Source: Micromussa lordhowensis (lineage: Eukaryota; Cnidaria; Anthozoa; Scleractinia; Lobophylliidae). Taken from it: a stretch of 64,000 nucleotides of DNA. Made by a program: the position numbers and the translations under genes. The notes beneath the pieces were generated by a model, which worked only from the letters and a program-made list of their open reading frames with translations, was not told the DNA's origin and ran no database searches. Positions 1-10,623 of the stretch are shown here, in pieces (positions within the stretch are counted from its first letter, which is position 1; every line of letters starts with the position of its first letter). The stretch spans positions 890,201 through 954,200 of the forward strand of contig OZ026609.1 in NCBI GenBank assembly GCA_964020085.1, written 5' to 3'.

Positions 1-660
1 CTTCGGGTGTTGTCTTGCAGTGAACAAGGTTGCGTGTGCTTTGTCTTTGATGAGAGCCCATTTTGCTTCGGGTGTTGTCTTGCTGTGTGCACTATTATCA
101 GCTAAAGTTACTGGCATTTGGAATGTTGCGAAAGCCTGTTGTGACGGGAGTGCCTTTTGGTTCGGGTGTTGTCTCGCTGTGAACTAACGAGGCTGCGTGT
201 GCTTTGTCTTTGACGGGAGTCCATTTTGCTTCGGGTGTTGTCTTGCTGTGTGTACTGTTATCAGCTAAAGTTACTGGCATTTGGAATCTTGCGAAAGCCT
301 GTTGTCTTGCTGTGTGGACTTTTATCAGGTAAGTTGCCTTGTTTACGTTTGAAGTTAGAGTTGGCATTTGGAATCTTGCGAAAGAAATACGAAGCTAAAT
401 TATAGCTTTCGATGTTCATTTGCTTTGTTTTTAGCGACGGGAGTCCATTTTGCTTCGGGTGTTGTCTTGCTGTGTGTACTGTTATCAGCTAAAGTTACTG
501 GCATTTGGAATCTTGCGAAAGCCTGTTGTCTTGCTCTGTGGACTTTTATCAGGTAAGTTGCCTTGTTTACGTTTGAAGTTAGAGTTGGCATTTGGAATCT
601 CGCGAAAGTAATACGAAGCTAAATTAAAGCTTTCGATGTTCATTTGCTTTGTTTTTAGCG
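1..660 (+). repeat. Higher-order tandem repeat forming the transposon leader (period about 224 bp)
   Basis: Near-identical blocks recur with a period of about 224 bp. The segment ending in a splice-donor-like TTTATCAGGTAAGTTGCC occurs at 321-338 and again at 545-562, and the block starting GGGAGTCCATTTTGCTTCGG is also repeated. Partial copies occupy 1-210. Short ORFs seen on both strands here are by-products of the repeat. The array may continue to the left of the window. Confidence 0.8.
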
Positions 661-909
661 GGAGTCAAGTTTCACGTTGTTGCGTCGAGTTTGCTGTGCT
701 TGCTGTACTGCTGTGCTAGGTAAGTTAGTTGTTGTTTAAGTCATAAAGAAACCTTGCGGGTGATATTTATCGAAGCCTTTACAAAGTGTGGACGACTGCG
801 AATACAAATTTTATGTTAATGTTGTTTACCTTTTTCACGCTTCCTTGCCCTGAATAAATCAAGAGAAAAGTTGCGTAGTTTCAGCAAAATATATAACATT
901 TACTTTCAG
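435..909 (+). other. Candidate noncoding leader exons and introns before ORF1
   Basis: Splice-like signals appear in order: acceptor TTTTTAG ending at 434, donor CAG/GTAAGT after 552, acceptor TTTTTAG ending at 658, donor CTAG/GTAAGT after 719, acceptor TACTTTCAG ending at 909. This gives candidate exons 435-552 and 659-719, and places ATG 912 two bases into the next exon. An earlier donor lies after 328. The sites are seen directly; their use is inferred. Confidence 0.5.
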
Positions 910-911
910 AG

Positions 912-3900
912 ATGTGTAGCTCAGCAAATAATTTACTTACCGAGTTGTGTAGATCGGCAAATGTCGCAAATGGCCATGATTTGTGGTCACCAAGACAAAA
1001 TGTTACCGAGTTGTGCAGCTCGGCGAATGGCCATGATTTGTGGTCACCAAGACAAAATGTTACCGAGTTGTGCAGCTCGGCGAATGGCCATGATTTGTGG
1101 TCACCAAGACAAAATGTTACCGAGTTGTGCAGCTCGGCAAATGGCCATGATTTGTGGTCACCAAATCAAAAAGTTACCGAGTTGTGTAGCTCAGCAAATG
1201 GTCATGATTTGTGTCGAGAAAAGCAACATTCCTGGTGCAGTGGCAATGGCGTACACCTTATTCAGTCATTTGATAATAAGGGATTGCAACCACTTGGTGG
1301 TACCCAGTTTTTATTTGGACAACGTGATGATCAGGTTATATCTAGCAAAATCAGACCAGGTCTCACCTTGGGTCACAAAATCAATGGAAAATTCAGGTCT
1401 AAAATTTGTACACAACCTTGTAAGGCTTCGATAAATTATACCCTAGATTGTGATTATTTAGCAGGGGCAACATGCACTGAGAATACCCATCCACCTAGAA
1501 CACATTTGGACAAAGCTCTACCTGTCAATAAAGCAAATACATGTAAGAAAAGAAAAAGAGATAGAGAACCATCTCGAATTCCTGTTAATAGAGTTTTTAC
1601 AGTTTTAAAAAGAAAAAAAAATAGATATAAAGTTAAAAATTTACTAAGAAAAAGTGTTCCAAGCAACTCGCTTATTAACTCTTTGTGTAGAAATTACAAA
1701 TATTGGCACCTGTGGTACAACACTGAACACTATTTTAGTCAGCATGTTTTTTTTCTTATGAAGGCAAAAACCAAAACAAACTTCAAGGGATACACTTGCA
1801 ACCAAACAAATCTTTTTATGTCAACAAAGCCAGAATTCTGTCAATTTTCAGCAACTACATCAACTTTAAAAGGAGGTGTACTTCCTAATGAAACTGTCAA
1901 TGGCAGCTTACCATGGAGTACTTTAATTGACAGGCTTGCCCAGATTAGCTTAGTACCACATGATGTTGGTGGGAGTGGTGACTGTTTCTTTAAGTCAGTT
2001 TCACATCAACTTTATGGAAGTGCGCAGCTCCACTATGAAATTCGGATGTCTGGAATAGCCCATTTCAATAACCATCCAGAATTTTACATTTACAGTATTT
2101 CTAACACTAATTGGGCAAACTATGTTCAGCAAATGTCAAACCCAGGCACATGGTGTGACAATATAATTATTCAAGCAGTGGCTAATGCTAATAACTGTGT
2201 AATTCACATCACTGAGTCAGATATTAACAAACCTCAGGGTACAACTATCACTCCTATATTTCATGACAAATGTTCTAGAGTAATATTCATTGGATATATT
2301 AATGAGTTACATTATGTTTCCACTCTCCCTGACAAAACCAATCCAAACAGAACTAGATTAGCCTATTTGAAGAGGAAGTTATGTCAGTCAACTGATCAAA
2401 AAAGGGCACAACTTGATAAAAGAAGAAATTCTACTTCTGCAGAGACAATTGAAGAAAGGCAAAAAAGATTAGCTAAATTGCATCAAAATTATACTCATCG
2501 AAAGGCAAAAGAAACAGATGAGGACAAAGATAAAAGACTGCAAAAATATAGAGACTATGATGGGAAAAGAAGAGCTGAAGAAAGCATTGACAAAAAACAA
2601 GAGAGGCTTAAAAAAAGGAGAAATGCTTACTGTACAAACCATGAATGTATACAAAATGAAAATACTTTCCAAAACAATTTTGACTTCTCAACCATCAAAG
2701 AAACACAGCAACAAAAAAATATTGATTACTTTCATGAGGCCAATAAGTTTTCAATGAAACAATGCATAGTTTGTCAAGAAGTATGGCCTTCAAAGTGTAA
2801 TTCAAATACACGTGGAACTTCTGATTTCAAGTGTTCGAGATGTATGCGAGATAAGAAACAACCACAAAAATTTTCCAAAGAAAACAACATGGTTCCTTCT
2901 AAAGTTCCCTATGAACTACAAGATCTCACCCAACTAGAAGAAATGCTTATTGCACGTGCACTTCCTATAATGACAGTGTATATAAAGCCTGGTGGACAAA
3001 GGGGCTATTCAGGCCATTGCATAAATTTGCCCCAATGTGTAGAGGAATTAGCACTTTCTTTGCCAAGATATCCAAAAGACTTAACCATGATAGTTGTCAA
3101 GATGAAAGGCAAAGACAACAATTTCAAAGATGTATCAGTGAGAAGACAGAAGGTTGCTGATGCATTGCTGTGGCTCATTAATAACAATCCACATTATAAA
3201 GATGTGAAAATTAATCAGCATTCTTTGAATTGTTTGCCTGAGCAGGGTGTTCCACATGATGTTATCTCAGTTGAGCCAGAAGATTGCCATACTGAAACTT
3301 GTGAGCCTGATTTTGGCCCTCAAAATGCTGACGATATTGTTTATAACGAACAAACAGAAACGAATAGCTTTCTTCCTTTTCCCCAATGTGAACAACAAGA
3401 AATTCAAGCTATTCAGCAGCAGTTGTCTTCCACACATAATAATAAAGTCATGTCTTGGCCAACAATACATAATGATCCAATCAATGAGTACACAACGTCA
3501 TTTCTAGCAACATTGGCTTTCCCAGCTTTATTTCCTGATGGTAAAGGTGATCCTACAAACCCAGCCCTTAACCGAGATCTGCAGTTTGCAGAAAAAATTA
3601 AACATCTTTTAAAATATGCGGAACGGAAAGATGGTAGGTGGTTTTATCGCTTTGCCTCCCACCCCCGATTTGCTTATTGGGCTTTTAATATGATTGAAAG
3701 AAAACGTATTTTACAGCAAACAGGAATCTTCCTTAAACAAAATCCAGGAGAAGCACATCTTACAATAGAAGAAATTAAAGAGATGGCAGTCAGTGACAGT
3801 GCTAATGTATTTCTGTCTAAAATGTCACGCTACCTTGCTAACATAAGTGGATCAAATGCTTACTGGTTCAAAGCAAGAGAAAATTTAAAGGCAATTATAA

Positions 3901-6900
3901 GTACTGTAGGACCTCCAACATTCTTTTTTACCTTTTCATCAGCTGACATGCACTGGCCTGAACTGCATGCCCTTTTCAATAGTCATGGCAGCAATACTCC
4001 AGAAAACAGATGTCGGAATGTTATAAACAATCCTCATATCACTGATTGGTTTTTTACCCATCGCTTAGAGAACTTCATTAAGTACTGGTTATATAACTCA
4101 TTAGATGCTGAATGGCACTGGTATAGATTTGAGTACCAAGCTAGGGGAAGTATTCATTGCCATGGTGTTGCTAAGCTGAAAAATGATCCAGGATTATGCA
4201 AACTGTCAGAAAGAGCACTGAAAGGCTATTTAGCTGCGAAATCACTTGACAGTGCAGAGCTAGCAGATTTATCTAAACTCAATGAACAAGTACAGGATGG
4301 CAAAAAGGCTTCAGATGTTATTTGCAAGTATGTAGATTGGTTGCTATCCACATACAACCCAGATCCACCTGATAATGGAAACTGGATTAAACCAACAGTT
4401 CATCCTTGTCAACAGCATCACAAGGACATTCAAAACACTGATACTGATTATATAGATTTACTAAATACTGTACAACGACACACACGCTGTAGTTCAAATT
4501 ACTGTCTTAGAAAAAAGGAAAATGAATCAGACCTGAAATGTAGATTTCATTTTCCATTTCAACCTTCCATAAGTACGAAGTTGGAATTTGAACCTATTAA
4601 CTCTAAAACTACAGGTTCTCAATACAAAGTGAAGGTGATAACCAAGAGGAATGATCCAAGGCTAAATAATCACCAACGCCTTCAACTACAAGGGTGGAGA
4701 GCTAACTGTGACATCCAAGTAGTCATTGATTATCATGCATGTGTAGAATACCTCACAAAATATGCTTCAAAAGGAGAGCCACGCTCCTCAGTTTTGAAAA
4801 CTGCTTTCAATTCCATTGTTCATAATTGTAGTAATGCCACCAGTCCCACTAAGGTTATTAAGAAAGTAATAATGAAGTCACTTGGACAAAGGGACTTTTC
4901 TGCACAAGAGACTATGCACCACTTGTTGTCATTAAAACTAGTCAGCTCATCATTTAATGTAGTTAGCATTAGTTTGAATGGCTCTCGCAAAATTAAAACA
5001 AATTCTGCCGAGGGAAATGTTGCAACAAGCAATTCACTTTTAGATGTTTATGCTAAGCGTGCTATGTATGTTGAAAGTGTTCCTGATATTCTGACCTTAA
5101 ATTTTCTTAATTTTGCAACCAAATACAAAATAGTTAACAACAAACTAACACCTCAGCCAGAAAATACTGTACCTAGAGTATTCCCAGTTTATTCTTCGAA
5201 TAAGAAAGGCCCAAATTTTTCACTTTACTGTAAATATCAACTGCTTACATATAAACCCTGGCAGACAACACAAGACAATGCTTGGGGTGATCAGCCAGGT
5301 AACGATGAAATATATGTCACAAAATGGAAAGAATTTCTGGAAACTTCTTACGCTAAAAAGTATGTTCCTGACTGGCATGACAAGTTACAAAGTGTTCAAA
5401 ATTGCAGTGATGGTGACAAAATTGCTGAAGAAACCACACAAGAACTTCCTGCACGTGAAGAATGGATGGTCTTGTCAGATCTCATTCCTGGATCATTTGT
5501 TACAACTGATCAACCAGAGCAAATTGATAACTCGCATTGTAACTGGCATTCAGACAGACTTAAATATCAAGAAAGTCAAATAACAGAAATGTCTTCATGG
5601 GTTAAAACCAACAAAGAGTCTTTCACTTCAACAACTAGGACAGAACATAATATAGATATCTCTACTTTTAGTGATATGCAGAAATCTGCTTATGATATTA
5701 TTAAGGGGCATTCAGAGCAGCTTTATCCAAATGATCCATTATTGCTTGTAATTGTTGGTGGTGGTGGAACAGGAAAAAGCTACCTTATTAATGCTGTTAA
5801 AAACCTACTTCAACAATCATGTGCAGTGACTGCCACAACTGGCAAAGCTGCATTTAGCATACATGGTTGCACTATCCATTCACTATTAAAGCTTCCTGTT
5901 GGTGCCAAGGGCAACAAAGACTTAACTGGGCAAAGCCTTATTAGACTACAAAATTCCCTAAAAGAAATAAGTTATATTATAATTGATGAATACTCGATGT
6001 TAGGCCAAAAAATGTTTGCCTGGGTTGACAAACGGTGCAGGCAAGCTACTGGTTTAACTGATCAATTGTTTGGTGGAAAGTCAATTATATTAGTTGGTGA
6101 TCCTGCACAATTACCTCCAGTAGCAGATAAGCCTCTTTATCACTCTAAGCCCTCCTGTATTCTACAAGAACAAGGCCATTTAGCCTATTTCATGTTCAAT
6201 ACTGTTGTTAAACTATCACTGAATCAGAGAGTAAAAGGCTCCACCCCAGAACAAGCTAGATTTAGAGATTTATCGAACCGATTGCGCACAGGAGATTGCA
6301 ACACAGATGACTGGAAACTTCTCCTAACTCGTCAACCATTAATAGTGAAAAATATCAATGAATTTGACAATGCAATTAGACTGTATTACAGCAATGAAGA
6401 AGTTGCAAACTACAACTTTCAAAAATTAACTTCTCTCCAACAACCAATTGCAAAGATTAATGCAAGACACTCACCTGAAGCAGCTAAAAGATTAAGTGCT
6501 GATGAAATGTCAGGTTTAGAGCCTGTTGTTTTCCTTGCAAAAGGGGCACATGTTATGCTTACAATGAATTTGTGGACAGACGTTGGTCTTTGCAATGGTG
6601 CAACAGGGACTATAGTAGACTTAATCTATGCCTCCAATCAGCAACCTCCTGATTTACCCATTGCTATTGTTGTTAAATTTAATGACTACACAGGGCCATC
6701 TCTTACTAATAGAATTCCAGGATGTGTACCAATATGTCCAATTACAGCAACCTGTAAAACATTAGATAGTCTACATGAGAGACAACAACTACCTTTAAAA
6801 CTTGCTTGGGCCATAACAATTCACAAGAGTCAAGGATTAACCTTGTCAAAAGCTTGGATTGACATTGGTAAATCTGAAAAAACTGCTGGCGTTTCATATG

Positions 6901-7055
6901 TAGCTATTAGTCGAATCAGAATGCTTTCACATTGTATTCTTGAACCAGTCACCTTTGAAAGATTGACAAGCCTAAAAAAATCGGTAAATCTGCAATATAG
7001 AATTGAAGAAGAAGCCCGACTAGACAACCTTGCAAAAATTCACAATAAACATTAA
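912..7055 (+). CDS. Helitron Rep/helicase polyprotein with OTU-like and STPR-like domains (2047 aa)
   Basis: This is the likely rolling-circle transposase. Regions in order: five 19-aa repeats at the N terminus (about 10-100); an OTU-like cysteine-protease region with GGSGDCFF (Cys358) and ELHYVS (His467); three 23-aa basic repeats (510-578) resembling STPR DNA-binding repeats; two CxxC pairs (Cys618/621 and Cys641/644) followed by a DUF6570-like segment; a Helitron-like N domain ([18 protein letters not shown]); HUH motif His1082-Cys-His1084 in [10 protein letters not shown]; candidate catalytic tyrosines Tyr1280 and Tyr1284 ([12 protein letters not shown]); and a PIF1-type helicase with Walker A GGGGTGKS (Lys1622), Walker B IIIDEYS (Asp1692-Glu1693) and a C-terminal HKSQGLTL and AISR motif. 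ATG 912 was chosen because it lies just after a splice acceptor. The frame is intact through all motifs, so the protein could be active. ORF2 follows on the same strand. Confidence 0.9.
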   Translation: MCSSANNLLTELCRSANVANGHDLWSPRQNVTELCSSANGHDLWSPRQNVTELCSSANGHDLWSPRQNVTELCSSANGHDLWSPNQKVTELCSSANGHDLCREKQHSWCSGNGVHLIQSFDNKGLQPLGGTQFLFGQRDDQVISSKIRPGLTLGHKINGKFRSKICTQPCKASINYTLDCDYLAGATCTENTHPPRTHLDKALPVNKANTCKKRKRDREPSRIPVNRVFTVLKRKKNRYKVKNLLRKSVPSNSLINSLCRNYKYWHLWYNTEHYFSQHVFFLMKAKTKTNFKGYTCNQTNLFMSTKPEFCQFSATTSTLKGGVLPNETVNGSLPWSTLIDRLAQISLVPHDVGGSGDCFFKSVSHQLYGSAQLHYEIRMSGIAHFNNHPEFYIYSISNTNWANYVQQMSNPGTWCDNIIIQAVANANNCVIHITESDINKPQGTTITPIFHDKCSRVIFIGYINELHYVSTLPDKTNPNRTRLAYLKRKLCQSTDQKRAQLDKRRNSTSAETIEERQKRLAKLHQNYTHRKAKETDEDKDKRLQKYRDYDGKRRAEESIDKKQERLKKRRNAYCTNHECIQNENTFQNNFDFSTIKETQQQKNIDYFHEANKFSMKQCIVCQEVWPSKCNSNTRGTSDFKCSRCMRDKKQPQKFSKENNMVPSKVPYELQDLTQLEEMLIARALPIMTVYIKPGGQRGYSGHCINLPQCVEELALSLPRYPKDLTMIVVKMKGKDNNFKDVSVRRQKVADALLWLINNNPHYKDVKINQHSLNCLPEQGVPHDVISVEPEDCHTETCEPDFGPQNADDIVYNEQTETNSFLPFPQCEQQEIQAIQQQLSSTHNNKVMSWPTIHNDPINEYTTSFLATLAFPALFPDGKGDPTNPALNRDLQFAEKIKHLLKYAERKDGRWFYRFASHPRFAYWAFNMIERKRILQQTGIFLKQNPGEAHLTIEEIKEMAVSDSANVFLSKMSRYLANISGSNAYWFKARENLKAIISTVGPPTFFFTFSSADMHWPELHALFNSHGSNTPENRCRNVINNPHITDWFFTHRLENFIKYWLYNSLDAEWHWYRFEYQARGSIHCHGVAKLKNDPGLCKLSERALKGYLAAKSLDSAELADLSKLNEQVQDGKKASDVICKYVDWLLSTYNPDPPDNGNWIKPTVHPCQQHHKDIQNTDTDYIDLLNTVQRHTRCSSNYCLRKKENESDLKCRFHFPFQPSISTKLEFEPINSKTTGSQYKVKVITKRNDPRLNNHQRLQLQGWRANCDIQVVIDYHACVEYLTKYASKGEPRSSVLKTAFNSIVHNCSNATSPTKVIKKVIMKSLGQRDFSAQETMHHLLSLKLVSSSFNVVSISLNGSRKIKTNSAEGNVATSNSLLDVYAKRAMYVESVPDILTLNFLNFATKYKIVNNKLTPQPENTVPRVFPVYSSNKKGPNFSLYCKYQLLTYKPWQTTQDNAWGDQPGNDEIYVTKWKEFLETSYAKKYVPDWHDKLQSVQNCSDGDKIAEETTQELPAREEWMVLSDLIPGSFVTTDQPEQIDNSHCNWHSDRLKYQESQITEMSSWVKTNKESFTSTTRTEHNIDISTFSDMQKSAYDIIKGHSEQLYPNDPLLLVIVGGGGTGKSYLINAVKNLLQQSCAVTATTGKAAFSIHGCTIHSLLKLPVGAKGNKDLTGQSLIRLQNSLKEISYIIIDEYSMLGQKMFAWVDKRCRQATGLTDQLFGGKSIILVGDPAQLPPVADKPLYHSKPSCILQEQGHLAYFMFNTVVKLSLNQRVKGSTPEQARFRDLSNRLRTGDCNTDDWKLLLTRQPLIVKNINEFDNAIRLYYSNEEVANYNFQKLTSLQQPIAKINARHSPEAAKRLSADEMSGLEPVVFLAKGAHVMLTMNLWTDVGLCNGATGTIVDLIYASNQQPPDLPIAIVVKFNDYTGPSLTNRIPGCVPICPITATCKTLDSLHERQQLPLKLAWAITIHKSQGLTLSKAWIDIGKSEKTAGVSYVAISRIRMLSHCILEPVTFERLTSLKKSVNLQYRIEEEARLDNLAKIHNKH
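939..1215 (+). repeat. Coding minisatellite, 57-bp unit (19 residues)
   Basis: Units begin at 1005, 1062, 1119 and 1176, exactly 57 bp apart. A first unit at 939 is 9 bp longer. Each encodes a version of [19 protein letters not shown]. The period is a multiple of three, so copy number can change without breaking the ORF. Confidence 0.9.
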
Positions 7056-7446
7056 GTTCACAAGTCTTTGTTCTGTGCAAAATTGCTACTATGTTAAATT
7101 GAAAATTTCTTATACAGTACATGCAACACTCATACACTGTAGGCACACTGTAGCCAAAGAAATAACACCCTACTATCATTTTAATTTTTTTTCGCTTTCA
7201 TGAAGTAACTCAATGACAGCAACCATGAAAAACGATTATTTAGTAATAACAATTACTCTGTAACAAACCTATAATATTTATTACTGCACAAATAGCTTTA
7301 ACATATCATGTAAACTATAACATTCTCTGAAGAACATCAAACTAAGGTAATTCTGCTATTCATTGATTTCTTATCTTTCTATACTCTATGCTATCCTCAC
7401 TAAAGTACCATTTACCTTAACAACTTTTTTTCACCCCTTTTAGGTC
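7056..7446 (+). other. Inter-ORF spacer of the Helitron with splice acceptor
   Basis: This AT-rich spacer has no credible ORF. Its last bases read CACCCCTTTTAG (ending 7443), a good splice acceptor placed three bases before ATG 7447. ORF2 may therefore be expressed as a spliced exon, perhaps joined to the same leader as ORF1. That use is inferred. Confidence 0.45.
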
Positions 7447-8541
7447 ATGGATTCAATGGATGAAACACCTCGTTCTACTGAAACGTCAGGAAGTCAAGCT
7501 CCTAACCAGGAGATAACTTGCTACATACACTCAGTGTCTCCTGTTAAAAATGCGTCTTCCAGTAAAAGAAAATATTTTGACTTCTCTTTACAAACAAGAG
7601 ATGAGCCCCTGAGAGCATTGTGCTTTGTATCAGAAAAACAAACGGAATTAAAAACATTGGAACAAGTGAAATCACCTGTAAAGATTCAAAACTACAACAG
7701 GCAGAAACAAGATCTCCTAATAACGAAATATACAAAGATTGTGCCACTGGATAAAGATGATGTTAACTTTCCACACACTCCAATGTGTAATGCTGATGGC
7801 CTTCTAGAAAACATTTCATCGCTACAAAAAGTAGCTGCAGAGCAAGTTGTATCAATCAAAGCTGAAGTTGTCCAAACAAGTGGATGCAAAACTATTCACA
7901 CACAACGTTATGGATCCCTCAAGAAACAAGAAGTCATCATAAGAGACAATACTTCCTCCACAAAAGTAGTTTTGTGGGAGGAATATGTTGACTGCCTTGA
8001 AATAAACAAAACCTACTTATTGAGCAATCTTCGTGTAAAAGGTAGCAAATCTGAAAAATATTTAAATACTGCGAAAACTGAAAAATTCACCTTCAAAGAA
8101 ACTGAACCCTTTGCTCAACCTCTTGTGCAAGTGCATGAAGATTTATCTCTCACTACGACAACATGGACTGCTAAAATATTAGGAATCCAGCAGGCAACAA
8201 AGCAATCAACATGTGTATCTTGTAACAAAATTGTTACACCTCAATCAAATGACATCCTTGCGGAATGTACATCATGTAAAATGACTCAAATGCAAAGTTC
8301 TTGCCCAGTGCAATGGTACCTGAAGATTTTGGTACAAAACACTGACAAACTAGAGCAAACCCATAAGTTATCCTTCTATCCAAACTTAGCAAACCAGCTA
8401 TTCAACATTTTGGAAGTTAAGCTTGACTTCGCCACTGCAACAGACACAGATCTGAAAGTAGCTGTTTTACAGAACCAAAAAAACATTGTTGTAACTTTTG
8501 ACTCGTTCAATTATAAAGTTACAGATATCGCATTGGCATAA
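7447..8541 (+). CDS. RPA70-like single-stranded DNA-binding protein of the Helitron (364 aa)
   Basis: This is likely the accessory ssDNA-binding protein encoded by animal Helitron-superfamily elements, acting on the single strand made during rolling-circle replication. The middle part (about residues 115-220) reads as an OB fold of the replication protein A large-subunit type, with KKQEVIIRDNTSSTKVVLWE and a following strand-rich stretch. The C-terminal part has two CxxC pairs (CVSC and CTSC) with the spacing of the RPA-C zinc ribbon, then SFYPNLANQLFNI. The N-terminal 60 residues are polar and unassigned. It lies 391 bp after ORF1 on the same strand, in an intact frame, directly behind a splice acceptor. 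The family call rests on motif pattern only. Confidence 0.75.
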   Translation: MDSMDETPRSTETSGSQAPNQEITCYIHSVSPVKNASSSKRKYFDFSLQTRDEPLRALCFVSEKQTELKTLEQVKSPVKIQNYNRQKQDLLITKYTKIVPLDKDDVNFPHTPMCNADGLLENISSLQKVAAEQVVSIKAEVVQTSGCKTIHTQRYGSLKKQEVIIRDNTSSTKVVLWEEYVDCLEINKTYLLSNLRVKGSKSEKYLNTAKTEKFTFKETEPFAQPLVQVHEDLSLTTTTWTAKILGIQQATKQSTCVSCNKIVTPQSNDILAECTSCKMTQMQSSCPVQWYLKILVQNTDKLEQTHKLSFYPNLANQLFNILEVKLDFATATDTDLKVAVLQNQKNIVVTFDSFNYKVTDIALA

Positions 8542-8795
8542 GTGCTATTCAGTGGGATAGTATTTTTTCACTACATGGTAACTCACTAAGTTACAAAGAA
8601 ATAAGAAATGTTCCGTTATCTTTTCCCAATGTTGTTGGTTATGTTGATGTTACAAGTTAAACCATTGGCATAAGTACTATTCAGTGCGATAGTATTTTTT
8701 CAGTAGTATATCGTAATTCACTAAGTTACAAAGAAGTAACAAATCCTCGTTTATCTTTTCCCAATGTTTTGGTTATGTTGATGTTACAACTTAAA
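8531..8795 (+). repeat. Direct tandem duplication, 132-bp unit, in the Helitron 3' region
   Basis: Two copies (8531-8662 and 8663-8795) both begin CATTGGCATAAGT and share the blocks TCACTAAGTTACAAAGAA and TATCTTTTCCCAATG. The first copy includes the last codons and stop of ORF2. Copies differ by small substitutions and one indel. Confidence 0.85.
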
Positions 8796-9255
8796 GTTAT
8801 TGTGAACACTTCCCACAAAGAGCTTTTCAAATGTTATTTGATTATATGCTAATGCACCAAATAATCAAAGTAATTTTTTTTTATCACATCTTGATTCATT
8901 TAGTTACAATACTCTATTAACCTCGTGCAATATTTTTGATATATTCTATCTTAACAAAGCAGAGTATTATATTCAGTTCTTTTCCAAAAATGTTATTGTT
9001 ACAGTTATTATAAGACACATTTTACTATAAACTTTTGCAAATAATTTGTGATTCTATTGTATCCACCTTTTTCTGCATTAAAATGTTACACCAAACTTTA
9101 CCAATATGCAATGTAAACACTTAAATATCAAAATTGGATTGTACATTAATATTACGTTTTTTAAGATTTAATAAACAGGTCAAAAACATTTGGCAGTTAA
9201 AGTTATTTCCTTTTCCCAAATCGTCGAACGCATCTCCATAATCTTTGATTATTAC
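8796..9255. other. Helitron 3' noncoding region
   Basis: AT-rich sequence without an ORF. Near its end lies the hairpin ATAATC-TTT-GATTAT followed by TACTAG, the only Helitron-like 3' terminus I found. Confidence 0.4.
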
Positions 9256-9294
9256 TAGTTGTTATTGTTATTGTTATTGTTATTGTTATTGTTA

Positions 9295-9345
<51 letters not shown>
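9256..9345 (+). repeat. Compound microsatellite (GTTATT)n then (ATT)n
   Basis: About seven GTTATT hexamers are followed by about fifteen ATT triplets. The poly-Leu ORF read through it is an artefact. Confidence 0.95.
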
Positions 9346-9346
<1 letters not shown>

Positions 9347-10623
9347 ATGAATTTAGTCAAGAATTTACCTTCCTAGTGATAGTTAGAGGTGAGCATCCCC
9401 GACTTTTTCATACGAAAGTTGCCCACCAGCAGGCCAGCAGAAAACACATACTTTTCGCATCAACAAGATGCTTCCCACAGGACGACTTCACAGCCTTAGG
9501 AGAACTCGGGAGATCTCCGAAGAGATCTTCGGAGAGCTCGAGGGCTCACGCTAACATTCCGAATCTTTTCGAGTCTAGGGTGTCAAACATAACTCAAACA
9601 ATACACAATTAAAATGCTCTAAATATCATCCAAGCAATCTTTATTTATGTACAAAGTATTTTTAAAGACTCGTATAACAAGAAGTGAATGACTGCGTGTT
9701 CGATTCCTCCATAAGCTCCTTGGTGACGGAAAGCACGAAAATGTTGACGTCTCAGTTACTTTTTGCCGGCGCATCCGAGATCTGTTATATCAAACGATAA
9801 CACAGGTCAGTGCTAGGACATGAAATACTAACTGGTATCTGCACGGACTCTGCCTTCCTGTAGAGATTCTCTGATAATTGTATTTTGCCAATAGCTGACT
9901 GCCAAAGTCGAGAAATGTTAATAGGAGCTTAGCATGTTGGAATTTGTGACTCGATTCCACAAGAAAGAGGACTCAACTGAAATTTCTTTCAATGTTTAAT
10001 AACCCTTGCTCCATTATGGGTGATAATCATTCTGGAGTTTTTCGAATTTACTAATCAAAAATAAATTGCACGTCCAGGTTCTTTCGGTGTTTGTGATTAT
10101 CACTCCTCGCTAACTTACCACGGTAAATAAGTTGCAAAAGAAATTGAACAATTTCAATTTTAGAGTTTTCCTTAGTTAACTAAATAGTTTCCTTCCTTTT
10201 GAATTCAAGTTCTTCCCTGACAAGGAACACGTTTGAGATTCACGTAAACAAAATTACACTGACGACATAGCTCCGCAGAGTTCTGTGAAGCGTTTTTAAT
10301 TGATTGTTACTTGCGCGGGAAAATTCATCACTTAGCAAAAGCCAATCAGAAACCGGCATGGGCCTCTATAGACCAACGTTATCTAGTATGGATTTTTTTG
10401 GGTCCAATCTACCACGTCACTACTGAGAGAGAAGAACTGAACGCACACAGGGACACCCACTTTAATGCTGGTTACAGTTTTCCTTATAGCACGTTTATTG
10501 CTATGCACTCTTTTAATTTCTCTTCCTAGCTTTCTACTTCACGTCGAAGTGGCGATTCGTAAAAGAGAGAAAAATCCAACACTGCCAGAATATGGCCAGA
10601 ATGGATGTTACTGAAAAGCTCAC
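9346..10623. other. Intergenic region downstream of FAM50
   Basis: No supported gene. A short palindrome built on CTCCGAAGAGATCTTCGGAG lies near 9513-9536. A terminal FAM50 exon of only a few codons could lie here, but I could not identify it. Confidence 0.4.

Larger units (their letters stand above)
1..9257 (+). mobile_element. Helitron2/Helentron-like rolling-circle transposon (5' end probably outside window)
   Basis: The element holds a tandemly repeated leader (1-719), a long ORF with Rep (HUH, two-tyrosine) and PIF1-type helicase parts (912-7055), and a second ORF for an RPA-like single-strand DNA-binding protein (7447-8541). This combination is known from Helitron-superfamily elements, and the OTU-like protease region in ORF1 points to the Helentron/Helitron2 branch. 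A possible 3' end is CTAG at 9254-9257. It is preceded by a short hairpin (ATAATC, loop TTT, GATTAT) and followed by T and a TTGTTA/TTA microsatellite. The 3' end is an inference; no 5' end could be fixed because the repeats begin at the window edge. Both ORFs are intact, so the copy may be recent. Confidence 0.75.

Noticed and set aside
990..1200. Possible CRISPR-like array
   Set aside because: Units are directly adjacent without spacers and keep the reading frame, so this is a coding minisatellite.
871..1434. 187-aa ORF in another frame over the ORF1 repeat
   Set aside because: It overlaps the minisatellite in a second frame; ORF1 carries all recognisable domains and the better start context.
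9259..9612. 117-aa ORF starting with poly-Leu
   Set aside because: It is the microsatellite read in one frame plus unrelated downstream sequence.
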